The position numbers and the translations under genes are program-made. DNA of 64,000 nt from Corallium rubrum (Eukaryota > Cnidaria > Anthozoa > Scleralcyonacea > Coralliidae), in contig OZ036007.1 of assembly GCA_964035015.1 (NCBI GenBank), positions 13,000,141 to 13,064,140 of the forward strand, written 5' to 3'. The stretch's first letter is position 1. Every line of letters begins with the position of its first letter. The notes under the pieces are model-generated. The model had not been told where the DNA came from. It did not search any database and worked only from the letters and a program-made list of their open reading frames with translations. Positions 24,771 to 36,411 of the stretch are shown one piece after another.

Positions 24771-25170
24771 AGCTGGTTTTCCACTAGCTAGACGATTTTC
24801 ATCGCGCGAAGCGACTTTCTTTTGTTCGAATTCAATAGATTTCTGATTAGTTCCAGCTCAGAGCTGATGAGACAAAAGAAAAAGTCGCGAAAAAAGTCGC
24901 CTGGTGGAAAACTGGCTTTTCCACTAGGCGGAATTTTGCGCGCGGAGCGGAATTTTTCTTTGTCTTTTCTAATTAGTTCCACCCGAGAATTAATCCGCCT
25001 AGTGGAAATCGGCCTTTAAGCCCATTCTCCACTAGGTGAATTTGTTCGCGCGAATCGAATCGAAATACCCGTTCATGCAAGTTTTCGCGCCAATTTTCTT
25101 ACTTGCCAATCATATTGCCGGAGAATTCGCTTCGCGCGAACAAATTCGCCTAGTGAAGAACTGGCTTTAA
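24771..25170. mobile_element. chain of TTAA-flanked hairpin MITEs
   Basis: At least three palindromic units follow each other: 24771 to about 24917, about 24918-25015, and 25020-25166. TTAA stands at 24767-24770, 25016-25019 and 25167-25170. Each begins with a variant of AAGCTGGTTTTCCACTAG and ends with its complement. Cores contain self-complementary GCGCGAA/TTCGCGC words. A fourth unit starts at 25171 but lacks its second half. The chain suggests insertion of TTAA-targeting elements into one another's flanking TTAA. Confidence 0.7.
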
Positions 25171-25302
25171 GGCGGTTTTCCACTGGGCGACATTTGTCGA
25201 CCGACTCGACATTTTTCTTCTGTCCTGGCTAATTAGTTCCATTCGAGCAACCTGGTTGAAACTTCATGTCCAAAATAACCTGAGTACTTCATGAAAGCCT
25301 TA

Positions 25303-25319
25303 CCCCCCCCCCCCCCCCC
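25303..25319. repeat. poly-C run
   Basis: Seventeen consecutive C. Comparable homopolymers are the C run near 34846-34864, the G run near 35484-35501 and the G run near 58503-58519. Confidence 0.9.
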
Positions 25320-25370
25320 GCTAATCCTAACCAATAAATTCGTGCATATTGGACATAAACTTATTACCAG

Positions 25371-25838
25371 CAACCTCGTCCCCAGGGCATTTTGCCTCCA
25401 CGTTGGGAGTTGGCGAAAATGGCCCTGGCATCGGCTGGTCACGTGACACCCAGAATATTGGGGTGTTTTGGCAAGAAAATTTATGCGGTCTTTGTGTTTC
25501 GTTTTTGTATAATACGTATACATGAATAATAAATAAGAAATATTTAACGCTCTGCCGAATCACTCATGTGAACCTTTATCATAAATGCAACTGGCTAGCA
25601 TTATTCATCATGATACTCCCCGCGATTATCCAGGATACATTTAAATGTCGGGAAGAAACATATATCTAATGTTGTTCTTGACTTTAACCAAAGCTATCGT
25701 TACAATTCTTTGGATGAACTTCGCAGAGTGGATTTATTGCAATTCATATTTTGATGAATAAATTACACTGTATCGGAATTAATCAAGTTTTTAAACCGGC
25801 CAATCCGATTATAAAATCGACCAACCGATGCCAGGGCA
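25371..25838. mobile_element. MULE-like MITE, copy 1 (right end truncated)
   Basis: Starts CAACCTCGTCCCCAGGGC and contains the same interior as 52607-53127 but in the opposite orientation. The right terminal repeat stops after 'ccgatgccaggg', losing about 50 bp that are present in the complete copy. No target duplication is therefore visible here. Confidence 0.7.
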
Positions 25839-26585
25839 GCAGATTTACACGTAATTTAATATTTCAGAAAGCAAATCGAGACTTATTAGAGGACTTCAAC
25901 CAGGACGGCGACTTCTATTTCTACGGCACAGTTTATATACAGTATATATCGCACAACACTGAGGAAACCGACGTGAATAAACATCGATTTGGGCATGCAG
26001 TCTGGCTTTCTTGAGAATTAATACATTGTCTTGTCATAATAAAATACTGTAAATCAAAATTATAAAAACATTGTCTTTGCGTGATTCAGTTTAACCACGT
26101 TTCAAAATTATCCACTGCCAGTAAGTTATCTTCGCCCTCGAAACGCGTGACCAGCCCCACACGATCGGAAATTGCGGCTGTCGACGGGGACCTAACTGGC
26201 TGACCTGGATTAGCTACGCATGCGTAGAACGAATATCTTGCGTGGAAACGTAATAAACGTGAGCCAGCACGCACGTGGCCTGCGAACTGCCCCTTGAAAG
26301 TTGTTTCGATCGTACATATAAAACAAGATGGACGAAACAGGAAAACAAATCGACCGACGACCACGCTACAGCCACATGGCGCCACTTGATCACATGATCT
26401 GTTACTACTAGATCACATTCGCCTGTTACTTACTTCGTTATAATATCGGCAGCAATCGGCAAACACCGCCTTAATAATAACTTGGAGCGTTTTGTGCGCC
26501 GACGAATCTGATAGTTGAGGTACCCATTACGTCACAAAATTGCAAATACCCAGTCGGACAGTCACTGAAGGTTTTTACGGGGGCT
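25839..26585. other. non-coding; open frames not recognised
   Basis: Contains an open frame of about 99 codons on the minus strand (26086-26385) and the end of one of 87 codons on the plus strand (25751-26014). Neither resembles a known family. The 26100-26400 stretch is GC-richer and could be a promoter/5' exon region, but nothing decides this. Confidence 0.3.
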
Positions 26586-27235
26586 ATAGCAACGTAGACG
26601 CAAAAAGCGACGTGCAGCTGTTTAATATTAACATCGACAAGAAGAATTCTATACGTCTATAAAAGTGATCAGGTTGTTTCATCAAACAAAAATGAGGTAC
26701 GTTTTTTAAACTAACACTGGATTATATTATACTAAGTGTATAAGTCAAAAGAGTTTTGAAAAACGCTTGTGTCTGCTTAAGTTTATACGCCTCTCAACCA
26801 AGACCAAACACCCCAGCTAAAAAAACAGTGTTTTTCATGATCTTAACAATTTTACAACTGTTGGCAGCACACTGATTACGGCATGTGCGCCTTTCACCTC
26901 TATAACACGAGTTCGACACTACTTCTACACTACCGAGTGATGACACTTCGGGGCGAGTTGGCCTGGTTATATTAACCGAGTGGCCCGCTTCGCATATTTA
27001 TCATCTTTTGTTTCAAACTTTCGATTAAATGGCAACCACGCGAGCTGGCCCGCCTTACTGGGATCCCAGTTGCTGCTTGCCGAGCCAACTCGATTAAGCG
27101 AGTTGAAAATTTCATCTTCTCCCCATGTAATCGGCTTTTTGCCAAGTTGGCCCGGAAAAGCCGGCTGAAAAACTGTTTGACTCGCTCTGCCGCACGTTTG
27201 TTTACTTGATTGTAAGAGCATCAAAACAACGTTTG
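26586..27235 (+). repeat. dispersed repeat RF1, copy 2
   Basis: Same sequence and orientation as 63300-63990. It includes 'gcgacgtgcag', 'aaaaatgaggtacg', 'ttttgaaaaacgcttgtgtc' and the later block with 'gagttggcc' and 'catgtaatcggctttttgcc'. The homology continues to 'tttgtttacttgattgta'. No gene is recognised inside. Confidence 0.7.
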
Positions 27236-27421
27236 TGCGTTTCGAGACAAGCGAAGACTTAATAAATTAAGGCCTGCGCTATAAACGTCGCACAATAGAC
27301 GAATATAATTCAGACGAATTTCATTCGAATTAACTTCGTCGGTAATTATGCGACGTAAATGCGACGTTTAAACGTCGAATTTCAGTCGAATTTAATTGTT
27401 TTTACATGGATTCGTGGATCC

Positions 27422-27539
27422 TGACCTATATATATATATATAACTGGACTGCGTGCTCCTATTACCTTTGAGTTAGGAAAAGTGTCCCCCACTGACCTAT
27501 ATATATAACTGGACTGCGTGCTCCTATTACCTTTGAGTT
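27422..27539. repeat. 70-bp tandem duplication inside TIR
   Basis: 'tgacctatatata..aactggactgcgtgctcctattacctttgagtt' occurs at 27422 and again at 27492. The second copy ends at the target-site duplication of the next element. Confidence 0.8.
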
Positions 27540-28367
27540 CAATCTCGAGCCCATAGTCACCCCCTTTTCGGTCAGCGGGAGAGCGCGGGGGAGACTCTGG
27601 GGAAATTGGATTTAATTACCCCTGAAATGAGGGGTTCCGGTGGTTATGCGCATGTTCGCAGCCTGAGCTGCTGTGCAGAATGTGCCGTGTGTTCAGATCA
27701 TGAGTTCGTTTCAATTTTGTTTGAAAATACTTTATTTCTGAGAAGTGAGAACCCTCCATGCAGATCGAATGCACGTTAAAATTATCGGAAAGAGACTGGC
27801 ACTGCTGGTTGTGGCGCTCGACATAAACATGCTTGAAATCCAAGGTAAAATATCAATTCACGACGCCAATATCGTCCTCGGAGCACCTTTAATATGCATG
27901 CCTTCGACTCGATCAAAAGCCTTTAGTCCTTTACGAGTTGCGAAGGCTGATTCCTTCTTTAATTGTCTTAAATATATGCTTTTTCGTTGTTTAAATTGTT
28001 TTATTTATACATCAAGTATAGCGACAAATGACAGCAAGGTTTGTTTCGTGTATTGCGATTATTTGCCATTCGAAATTCGTCTTTACTTTGTTTATGACGT
28101 TTGTTTCAATTATTTGTGTCACTGAGACCTTGAGAGAAGAGAAGAAGAAGAGATGTAAATGAGGCGTCTAAATTTGAAGATATATATGTTAAATATTGAA
28201 TAAAGCAATATATGACTTTCATTATTTCACAGTCTGTTATGTTTTGAATCGATGAATTCAATAAATTTAAATGAACCAATCACAACGGAGAATCAATCCA
28301 GTTTCCCCAGAGTCTCCCCCGCGCTCTCCCACTGACCAAAAAGGGGGTGACTATGGGCTCGAGATTG
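27540..28367. mobile_element. 828-bp MULE-like MITE with 9-bp target duplication
   Basis: Inverted ends of about 70 bp begin CAATCTCGAGCCCATAGTC. The 9-bp direct repeat CTTTGAGTT flanks it (27531-27539 and 28368-28376). The interior has an open frame of about 126 codons (27745-28125) that matches nothing I recognise and is probably non-coding. A 9-bp duplication is the usual mark of Mutator-like elements. Confidence 0.8.
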
Positions 28368-28470
28368 CTTTGAGTTAGGAAAAGTCCCATTTTCACTTTC
28401 AAAATGGCGGCATTTATGTTTTTTTGCTAATGGTGAAGGTCGCTGACCGATACCTATAAGATCTCTAGTT

Positions 28471-28822
28471 CGTGTTGGACATGTTCGGTATTTCGCTTTT
28501 TTTAAGAAAACTAAGCTATTTGGTCGGATAAACTGTACGTGTTTTGTAGCCAGATGAATTCTCTTTCTTCCAGTATATTTGATAGCTTCTACAGTAGTTT
28601 ATTTCTCGAGAAAACATTCGGAGAAGACATTATAATACATACGGAAAAAAATAGCGGCCGCTATTATGATTTGGACATGTTTGGTATTTCGCTTTTTTAG
28701 GGAAACTAAGCTATTTGGTCGGATAAACTGTACGTATGTTGTAGCAAAGTGAATTATCTTTCTGCCAATATATTTTATAACTTCTACAGTGGATTATTTC
28801 TTGAGAAAACGTTTGGCAAACT
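28471..28822. repeat. diverged direct repeat, period about 198 bp
   Basis: 28471-28625 and 28668-28822 share the order 'ttggacatgtt', 'ggtatttcgctttttt', 'aactaagctatttggtcgg', 'ataaactgtacgt' and 'cttctacagt', with about 15 per cent difference by eye. I see no gene. Confidence 0.75.
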
Positions 28823-28824
28823 TT

Positions 28825-29989
28825 GTCGAATTTTTGCCAAGTCAGCATAATATCGTCCTGGTCTCGAGTTTGTGTAAACAAAATATTTCGGTGGTTTTTC
28901 ATGTATATTTAATATTTATGTTTGTTTCTGAGCGGCCCAGGATGTTTTCATGATAAGAGTCTTATTGTAGTTCTGAACTACAATAATAATAATCCTAGAC
29001 AATATTACTGTTGTAGCTTTCTAGCAGTCTGAATTAAAGACGTGCCGGCCGGCGGTACGGCTCGAACACTTGGCAATAAAACTAGCAATAATCTTAGATT
29101 AGTGAAGTGCGTTCGGTGTAGACGTTGACCAAAATGTTAATATTCCATGAGTAGAAATAAATTTCAAATCAGTCGTTCAAGATTTCGAAATTTGGTAAAG
29201 TTGATCACTAACCGGACAATGATTCACATACACGAGTTCATTTTACTTAACGTATTTGTGGATGTCTGCGCGCGTATATTAATAAAGACAAATCTTCAAT
29301 ACTCCATAAGTTAACGCAACAATAAATTTTAATAACCCAGCATGTAAATATCAATCAATATGTGTACGATATAAACAACCCAAACTTAACAAATCTTTAC
29401 CCGAATTAAGGTCATTTACTATTATGAAGCAACTATGTAAACCAACTAATGTCATTAAATATAAACTGTGCAATAAAGTGCAACAATGTTTTGCCCCAGC
29501 TACTATGTCATTAACCAAAAAGTTAAGCAATGTCTTTAACTATAAACTAACTAACCGAACCAATGTTAAACTTGAACCAATGTTAAACTGAGAAATAAAG
29601 TGCAACAAATGTTTTCCCCCAGCTTTAAGTCAATTAAGTGTATAACTATGCACTAAGCAATGTCAGAAGGAATAACTTCGCTAACTTGAGAACTGAGAAG
29701 TTAGACTGTCATATGTGAACACAAGAGACGTTTTGTAGTTTTCGAGAATGATCGCAGTTATGTCGTCTATCCAAACCCTTCAAGCAGAGCGAAGTTAAAT
29801 CTGCTGTGAACTCTAGCTGACAAAAAGCATGTGGTTTGGTAGCGAATTGAAATGTCGGATTTCTAATCGATAAAACAGCGCAACACAAATTCTTGATGCT
29901 TTGATAAGTATCTTTAATCATATGTAACACTTAAAGGTAAAAAAAAATAACACAATTCCACTTACCTTCATACGGAGGCTTGTAGGTAT
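28825..29989. other. non-coding AT-rich interior of the 27271-33864 element
   Basis: Contains a weak direct repeat: 'aataaagtgcaacaatgtttt..ccccagct' near 29471 and again near 29593, 122 bp apart. No gene is supported. Confidence 0.4.
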
Positions 29990-32942
29990 CATGACATTTT
30001 TTTTTACTTTAGCGACTTTTTTTTTGGATTAGCGACTTTTTTTTTTGGATTAGCGACTTTTTTTTTTTGGATTAGCGATTTTTTTTTGGATTCGAAAGTT
30101 TCATTGAAATTGCACCAAGTATTCGAATTCACGTAATTCAATCGATCATTCATGATCAGGCGATAGTGGATAAAACCACTATATCTCCAAGCACTCGGCT
30201 TCCAGCTAAACCCGTGGGGAAAGAAGGGACACGCTCGCAGTCTATAGCGCTCCGAGCTCTCACTCCAAGCTTTCGCTCCAAGCTCTCGCCTTCGAACTCT
30301 CGCCTTCCGAGCGCCTGGCTTATGGCTCAGAGTCGACAGCAAGTCGCGGAGGGCTCGGAGCCGAGAACGTGAGAGCCAAGAACTTGGAGGCGACAGGTCG
30401 TTGGCGAGAGCTGCATGCATAGGGAACAACATCATGGGGGAAAGAGCGCGTAGCTGGGAGCAGGGAGCAGAGAGAACGGAGGTGAGAGATCGGAGCCGAG
30501 CTCTCGCTTCTCGCCTCCGAGTTCCCGATTGGCTCGAAGCTCTCTGCTCCAACTTCTCGACGCCCAGCTCTCGCCTCCCAGTTCTCAGCTCCGAACCCTC
30601 TGCTAAGTGCTCTCAACTGCCAGCCATGGACCGAAAGTGAGGGCTTAGCGGGTAGAGCTCGGAGGCGAGAGCAAAGAGCTCGGAGCATCGAAGGGGAGAA
30701 CTCAACCTCTCGCCTCCGTGCTTCCGGCTCCGAGTTCTGCCTTCCGGGTTCTTGTCTTCCGAGCTCTCGTCTTATGGTCAGAGTCGACAGGAAGTCGCGG
30801 GTAAAAAATATTTTTGGGATCACTTCCCGTGGGACTTCCGGGTTGGGTTGGGGGAAATTTTACGGGGAAGCCTATGATCAGTATTTTTGTGGGGGTCTGG
30901 TACAAAGTGATCCTAAAATAAATCTCTGCAGTCGCAGAGGGCCGGGAGCCGCGTTGATCGTAGAGAGTTCGGAAACAACACCAATGTGGCGAGAACGCGG
31001 AGCTGGGAGCACAGAGCCGAGAGAACGGAGGCGAGAGTTAGAAGCCGAGCTCTCAGATCAGGGCTTTTCGCTCTCGCTTCCAAGCTATCTCCACCAAGCT
31101 CCCGCCTCCGTGCTCTAGCCTCTCAGCCCATGACTAGGATTCGAGAGCACGCAGCGGCGGGCTTGGAGCCAAGAACTTATGAGCGGTCGTTGGCAAGAAC
31201 TATAAGTAGGAAGCAACACCACGCAGGAGAGTGCTCGGAGCTGAGAGCCCGGAGTCGAGAGCGCAGAGCCGAGAGCACGGACCAGAACTTGCCTCCGAAC
31301 TCTTCCCTCCAAGTTCTCGTCTCCGTGCTTTCGGCCCGTGGCTCGCAATCGAGAACGTAGCGGAGGGCTGGAAGACGAGAACGGGGATGCAAGAGCTTGG
31401 AGGCGAGAGCTGGGGGCCGAGAACTCGAGCCGAGAAATCCGAGCCGAGTAGTCGGAGGCAAGAAGCAAGAGCTCGGCTTCGCGCTCTCGGCTAGGGGAGA
31501 AGCGAGAGCTCGGCTTTATTTGTGCTTTCGGCTGCGCGCTCTCTGCTCCGAACTCTCGCCATCCGAGCTCTCGGCTCATGGCTCTGGGTCGACAGCAAGT
31601 GGCGGAGGATTCGGAACGGAAGACGTGGAGCCAAGAACTTGCAGGAGAGGGGTTGTTGGCGAGAGCTGGGAAACAACACCATGGAGGACAGAGCGCAGAG
31701 CTGATAGCTCGCAGCCGAGAGCACGGAGGTGAGAGGTCGGAGTTAAGCTCGCGCTTTTCGCCTCTGAGTTCTCTGCTGGAAGCTCTCGGCTCCCCAGTTA
31801 TCGACTCTGAGCACGCCGCTGCGTGCTCTAGTCATGGGCAGAGAGGCTAGAGCACGGAGGCGGGAGCTTGGTGGGGATAGCTTGGAAGCGAGAGCGAAAA
31901 GCCCTGATCCGAGAGCTCGGCTTCTAACTCTCGCCTCCGTTCTCTCGGCTCTGTGCTCCCAGCTCCGCGTTCTCGCCACATTGGTGTTGTTTCCGAACTC
32001 TCTACGATTAACGCGGCTCCCGGCCCTCTGCGACTGCAGAGATTTATTTTAGGATTACTTTGTACCAGACCCCCACAAAAATACTGATCATAGGCTTCCC
32101 CGTAAAATTCCCCCAACCCAACCCGGAAGTCCCACGGGAAGTGATCCCAAAAAAATTTTTGCCCGCGACTTCCTGTCGATTCTGACCATAAGACGAGAGC
32201 TCGGAAGACGAGAACCCGGAAGGCAGAACTCGGAGCCGAAAGCACGGAGGCGAAAGGTTGAGTTCTCCCCTTCGATGCTCCGAGCTCTTTGCCCTCGCCT
32301 CCGAGCTCTACCCACTAAGCCCTCACTTTCGGTCCATGGCTGGCAGTTGAGAGCACTTAGCAGAGGGTTCGGAGCTGAGAACTGGGAGGCGAGAGCTGGG
32401 CGTCGAGAAGTTGGAGCAGAGAGCTTCGAGCCAATCGGGAACTCGGAGGCGAGAAGCGAGAGCTCGGCTCCGATCTCTCACCTCCGTTCTCTCAGCTCCC
32501 TGCTCCCTGCTCCAAGCTACGCGCTCTTTCCCCCATGATGTTGTTCCCTATGCATGTAGCTCTCGCCAACGACCTGTCGCCTCCAAGTTCTTGGCTCCCA
32601 CGTTCTCGGCTCCGAGCCCTCCGCGACTTGCTGTCGACTCTGAGCCATAAGCCAGGCGCTCGGAAGGCGAGAGTTCGAAGGCGAGAGCTTGGAGCGAAAG
32701 CTTGGAGTGAGAGCTCGGAGCGCTATAGACTGCGAGCGTGTCCCTCCTTTCCCCGCGGGTTTAGCTGGAAGCCGAGTGCTTGGAGATATAGTGGTTTTAT
32801 CCCTATCGCCTGATCATGAATGATCGATTGAATTACGTGAATTCGAATACTTGGTGCAATTTCAATGAAACTTTCGAATCCAAAAAAAAGTCGCTAATCC
32901 CAAAAAAAAAGTCGCTAAAGTAAAAAAAAAATGTCATGATCG
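29990..32942. repeat. 2.95-kb GC-rich palindrome (foldback element)
   Basis: The left arm (29990-31137) and right arm (31829-32942) are inverted copies around a spacer of about 690 bp that is itself made of the same words. The ends are ATCATGACATTTTTT followed by tandem 'tttttttttggattagcgac' units (four on the left, two on the right). The arms are a degenerate GC-rich minisatellite of GAGCTCGGAG / CTCCGAGCTC words containing SacI-like GAGCTC palindromes. A unique marker, 'cacttcccgtgggacttcc', lies in each arm (about 30821 and 32120). Open frames of up to 182 codons here are Arg/Ser/Glu-rich artefacts. Confidence 0.85.
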
Positions 32943-33640
32943 CAGGAAAAACTCAAAATCTCCTTCTGTCTTCGCAAAATGTGGAAAGCACATGGAAAAA
33001 GATGCGGCACGAAAACGAGGCAATATACACGAAAACGAGGCAAATGCTAAACACGAAAGCGAGGCAAATGTTACATCCAAAAATCTCGAAAGGACACAGC
33101 ATCCAGCCGTGACGTCACGATTAGGAAGCGTTCTCCTTCGTCGAACGCAATAAACAAGACTGTCAATACACTGGTCATGGAAATCTACAAATATTTCGTT
33201 TTATGACGTCGCCAGCTCTATAAAGAACCGCTGAAGATCACGAGAAAATCGTAAAGAAGCGAGGCGTACCGAGTTCTTCTTAGGGGCTGTTTACATGAGA
33301 GGCGATATTCCTATTTGGTCAGACAAATAATCCAGCAGGCCTCTTGAGTCGTTCCACAACCAACTTGCATGCACTAACTCTTTCCTGTCCGAATTTATTG
33401 GTCTTTACTCTTTAGTATATTATTCTGGCCATTTAGTATTTTATTCACCTCTGGGGATGCCCTTGGACAGGAACGATTTATAAACGATCTCTCTAACTCT
33501 TTCCTGTCCGAATTGGTGTTTAGCATTTTATTCTGGCTGCATGACGCCAGACGATTTTATTCACATCTGGGGAATCCCTCGCTCGCATATGTGTATTTAC
33601 ATAAATATTCTTTTTTCCTACGATAAGTACATGTCATGCC
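32943..33640. other. non-coding, short direct repeat
   Basis: 'ctaactctttcctgtccgaatt' occurs at 33376 and at 33494, with similar downstream 'ttattcac(c/a)tctgggga' blocks, giving a duplicated segment of about 118 bp. Also 'cacgaaa(a/g)cgaggcaa' is repeated three times at 33010-33068. I see no gene. Confidence 0.45.
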
Positions 33641-33867
33641 AGTGATCGCTACCATTAGCAGAAGGACCCATGCATAAATGCCGCCATTTTGAAAGTGAAA
33701 ATGGGGACACATTTTTGGCCAGCACCCGCAGTCCAGTTATATATATAGGTCAGTGATCCTGATGAATTTAATCGAGTTATACGTCGCAGTTTCGTTGAAT
33801 AAAATTCATACAATTAAATGCGTCTGAATTAAATTCGTCTATTGTGTGACGTTTAGCGCAGGCCTAA

Positions 33868-34840
33868 GACGCTTTCGCTGAGTTAGCCAAGACAATAACA
33901 ATCTTTTTATTGACGATAGTTACAAAAAATTGCATCGACATAAATAACGGTGTAAAACTACAGTAAAACTAACGTAACTCTGCCCAAATCGAAGATCGAT
34001 AATTTGTAAATATCTTCAATCGTACATTGTTAGTTAATTCTTTTTTATATCACATTATACAGCGCAAGGACGCACGTATATATATCCCAAGACGGGGTTT
34101 CGAATGTCAAATCACACACACGCGCACGCATGCAGGTATGCCCAAATATGTATATAAATACAACTCTACGCTCTAACTCCTTATGGACATAAACCACATT
34201 CCGACTAAACTAACCAACCAACCACAAACGTACACGCAAAACTAACTCGTCACTCAACGAAAACCACACCCGTGGTGATAAATACAGCCTACACAACGGT
34301 CACAAACCACTTTCAATTCTACTTTGACAAAGAGGCGAAGAGCAACTTTGGCCAACAGTAGAATCAAATACCGGAGTATAATGGCAGGACGCTACGGACT
34401 ACCAAGACACCACAACGACTTCAGTAAGATCATTATTAAATTACCTTATAGTGGTTTATACGTGTTTTACAAAACTAATTGTCTTACACTGTCTTTCTCT
34501 CCAATATCTACTAACTGACTATACACTAACAATTGACAACCAATGCCAAATCCCTCCTGAAGAAGACCAGAAGGTCGACACGCGTCGAGGGTTAACCTGA
34601 AAAACACAAAATTACTATTCTCTTTTCGATCTTTCTTTACGGTCAACGTCACTATACTGAACTAGTCACCACCACTAGCGCCATGGATATCCATAACGGT
34701 TGGCTAACTGTGTATGCTATGTCCCGCTTCTGAAGGCAATGCCGATGGAGGTCCCATTACCTATTTAAATCTTATACCATTGCGAATTTCGGGTTGAAAT
34801 CATCGGTGTCAACTCAAAACTCATCGGTGTAACAGGACCG
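33868..34840. other. non-coding; possible Penelope-like motif near 34557
   Basis: No gene is supported. The phrase 'ctgaagaagaccagaaggtcgacacg' near 34556-34582 resembles the 3' signature of Penelope-like elements (CTGA-GA, hairpin, then a purine-rich core), but the core does not match a hammerhead. The frame at 34324-34518 is unrecognised. Confidence 0.3.
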
Positions 34841-34880
34841 GATCCCCCCTCCCCCCCCCCCCCCCACACACACACTTCAG

Positions 34881-34938
34881 AACGCCCCCGGGGGACCAGA
34901 TGCCTCCCGGGCATCTGGTGCTCCCCCCCGGGGGCGTT
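34881..34938. repeat. strong GC hairpin
   Basis: Two nested inverted pairs: aacgcccccggggg with cccccgggggcgtt, and inside accagatgcc with ggcatctggt, around a loop of a few bases. It lies beside a C run (about 34846-34864). It is probably a small foldback or replication-derived palindrome. Confidence 0.7.
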
Positions 34939-35560
34939 TAAAATACTTCTTATTCCAAGTTCGAAATGTATTGAAACTTGTCTCAAAACTAACAATAAAA
35001 CTCTTAGATGGTTACTTGTTATTGCTTTGTTATTAATATAATAGTGTAGTTCGCAGTTTTTCAAAAAACGGTATATACGGAAGTACTTATTATGCATTCA
35101 CAAACGCAGTAGATGCCTTTTTTCAATGAGCGATGACTCTCAAAAGCGACCCGTATTGGTCATGCATACTGGTGTACGTAGTACGTGGAGATAGGTGATG
35201 CTGGCTTTGCCATGCATGTGCCATTCTTTGCCATTCTGGGGGTAGGTGATCAGGAATGGCTTTGCCATTCATGTGTTTCACCATCAAAACTTAGTGGCAG
35301 TCCAATTAAGCCGAAGTTTTTATTAAATAAATAAGTTTATATATTGCAGTTTTTGTAAATATATATTTAGCTGTTATAATTTATCATTCAGAAATATATA
35401 TATATTACCTTTAAAAAGTTTTGTCCACATTACACGTATATCAATTATCCTGTAAGGAATCATTCGGAGGAAATCTGGCCCTGGGGGGGGGGGGGGGGGG
35501 GGACACATTTCATAGGAAAAATGTCCCGGGGGGGACACATTTTTGGGGGGGCCATATTTC

Positions 35561-35670
35561 CTGTGACACCGGGTTAGCCTGGTTAACTTGGCTCACGCGA
35601 TTGATTAGGATCTTACTGTGGTTTTAAAACTCGCAGAAACTAAATTTACAAAGAAGAATTGGTTTAGTTT
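35561..35670. repeat. dispersed short repeat (pair with 61775-61875)
   Basis: 'ggttaacttggct' followed by 'ttttaaaactcgca(g/t)(a)aactaaatttac(a/g)aagaag' and 'aattggtttagtt' occurs here and again at 61775-61875 in the same orientation. No function is assigned. Confidence 0.6.
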
Positions 35671-35744
35671 AGATGTAAACAAATCTAAACGTTAATTCAA
35701 ATCTCCTTTTGCGGCCGAGGAAACATTTCGCGTCACACTCTTTA

Positions 35745-35790
35745 CGTTTCTCTCTGATGAAGGGCCTTCGCTCGAAACGTTAGACTCCTA
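35745..35790 (+). repeat. Penelope-like 3' signature with hammerhead-like core
   Basis: CTGATGA, then a short stem GGGC-CTTC-GCTC, then GAAAC, in hammerhead order, with GCGTC about 25 bases upstream offering a short stem III (CG pairs) and a cleavage-site-like GUC. Stem I is poor, so it is probably a decayed ribozyme. It lies upstream of gene copy B. Confidence 0.35.
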
Positions 35791-36095
35791 CATTCTCTGT
35801 TTCAGCAGTATATCTAATCTTACTAAATTTCTATTGTTGTTTCAACACTGCCTACGCAGCACGCTACTTTTTTTTTCACTATTGGTTATATAAACAAGGA
35901 CTCTCGCCTCTACTATATAATAATTTATCTTTGCTCCGACAGCGAGATTCGAGTCGTCCAATATCCCCGTTTATTCAGATCTCACGCTCGCTGAATTTCT
36001 TTTTGTTCCCCTATTCTTCTAATAAGTGTATTAAAAACATAAATCGAGCGCGCATGACAAAATTCAGACGCGCTCACAACAAACGTTTGTTTTAG

Positions 36096-36411
36096 ATTCG
36101 TTTTAAAGGCAGCTGTCGTGGTATTACTAACGATTGGACTTTACGTTCTGGTGCAGACACAATACGAGGTGGACTTCAAAAAAGCCTTGAAAGACAAAGC
36201 TCTTTATGGACACGCATTTCGTAACCTGACGATGAAAACCATCGTGGAATGTTTCTTTGCGTGTCTCAAAGACTGTCTTTGCGTGACATTCCAGATGTGT
36301 GTCAGCACAGGATGCCAGCTGCTTTCCTCCAATCAATTTGAAGCTCCATTAGCATTAAGAACATTAGAAGGTTGCTCTTATTATGACATGTTGCCAATTG
36401 CGTTTCAGCAG
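36096..36411 (+). CDS. gene copy B, PAN/apple-like exon
   Basis: A 316-bp exon with the same boundaries as in copy A: acceptor tgttttag at 36088-36095 and donor CAG|gtaaaa at 36412. It encodes the hydrophobic helix (AAVVVLLTIGLYVLV) and the cysteine-rich PAN/apple-like region (ECFFACLKDCLC, STGCQL, EGCSYYD), with few changes from copy A (for example STGCQL in place of NTGCQL). The reading frame is intact through the exon and broken upstream of the acceptor, which supports the exon call. The gene points away from copy A, so the two copies are inverted relative to each other. Confidence 0.7.

Larger units (their letters stand above)
27271..33864. mobile_element. 6.6-kb composite element, TAA duplication, about 280-bp TIRs
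   Basis: The inverted ends begin GGCCTGCGCTA and pass through 'acaatagacgaat', 'attcagacg', 'cctatatatataactggact' and 'ttcactttcaaaatggcggca'. They are flanked by TAA at 27268-27270 and 33865-33867. The left terminal repeat is split by a local tandem duplication and by a MULE-like MITE (27540-28367). The centre holds a 2.95-kb palindrome (29990-32942). The TWA duplication suggests PIF/Harbinger. No transposase was found, so this is a large non-autonomous unit. Confidence 0.7.

Noticed and set aside
30004..32813. Arg/Ser/Glu-rich frames of 100-182 codons in the GC-rich palindrome
   Set aside because: Present on both strands and in both arms because the word GAGCTCGGAG lacks stops. No recognisable domain.
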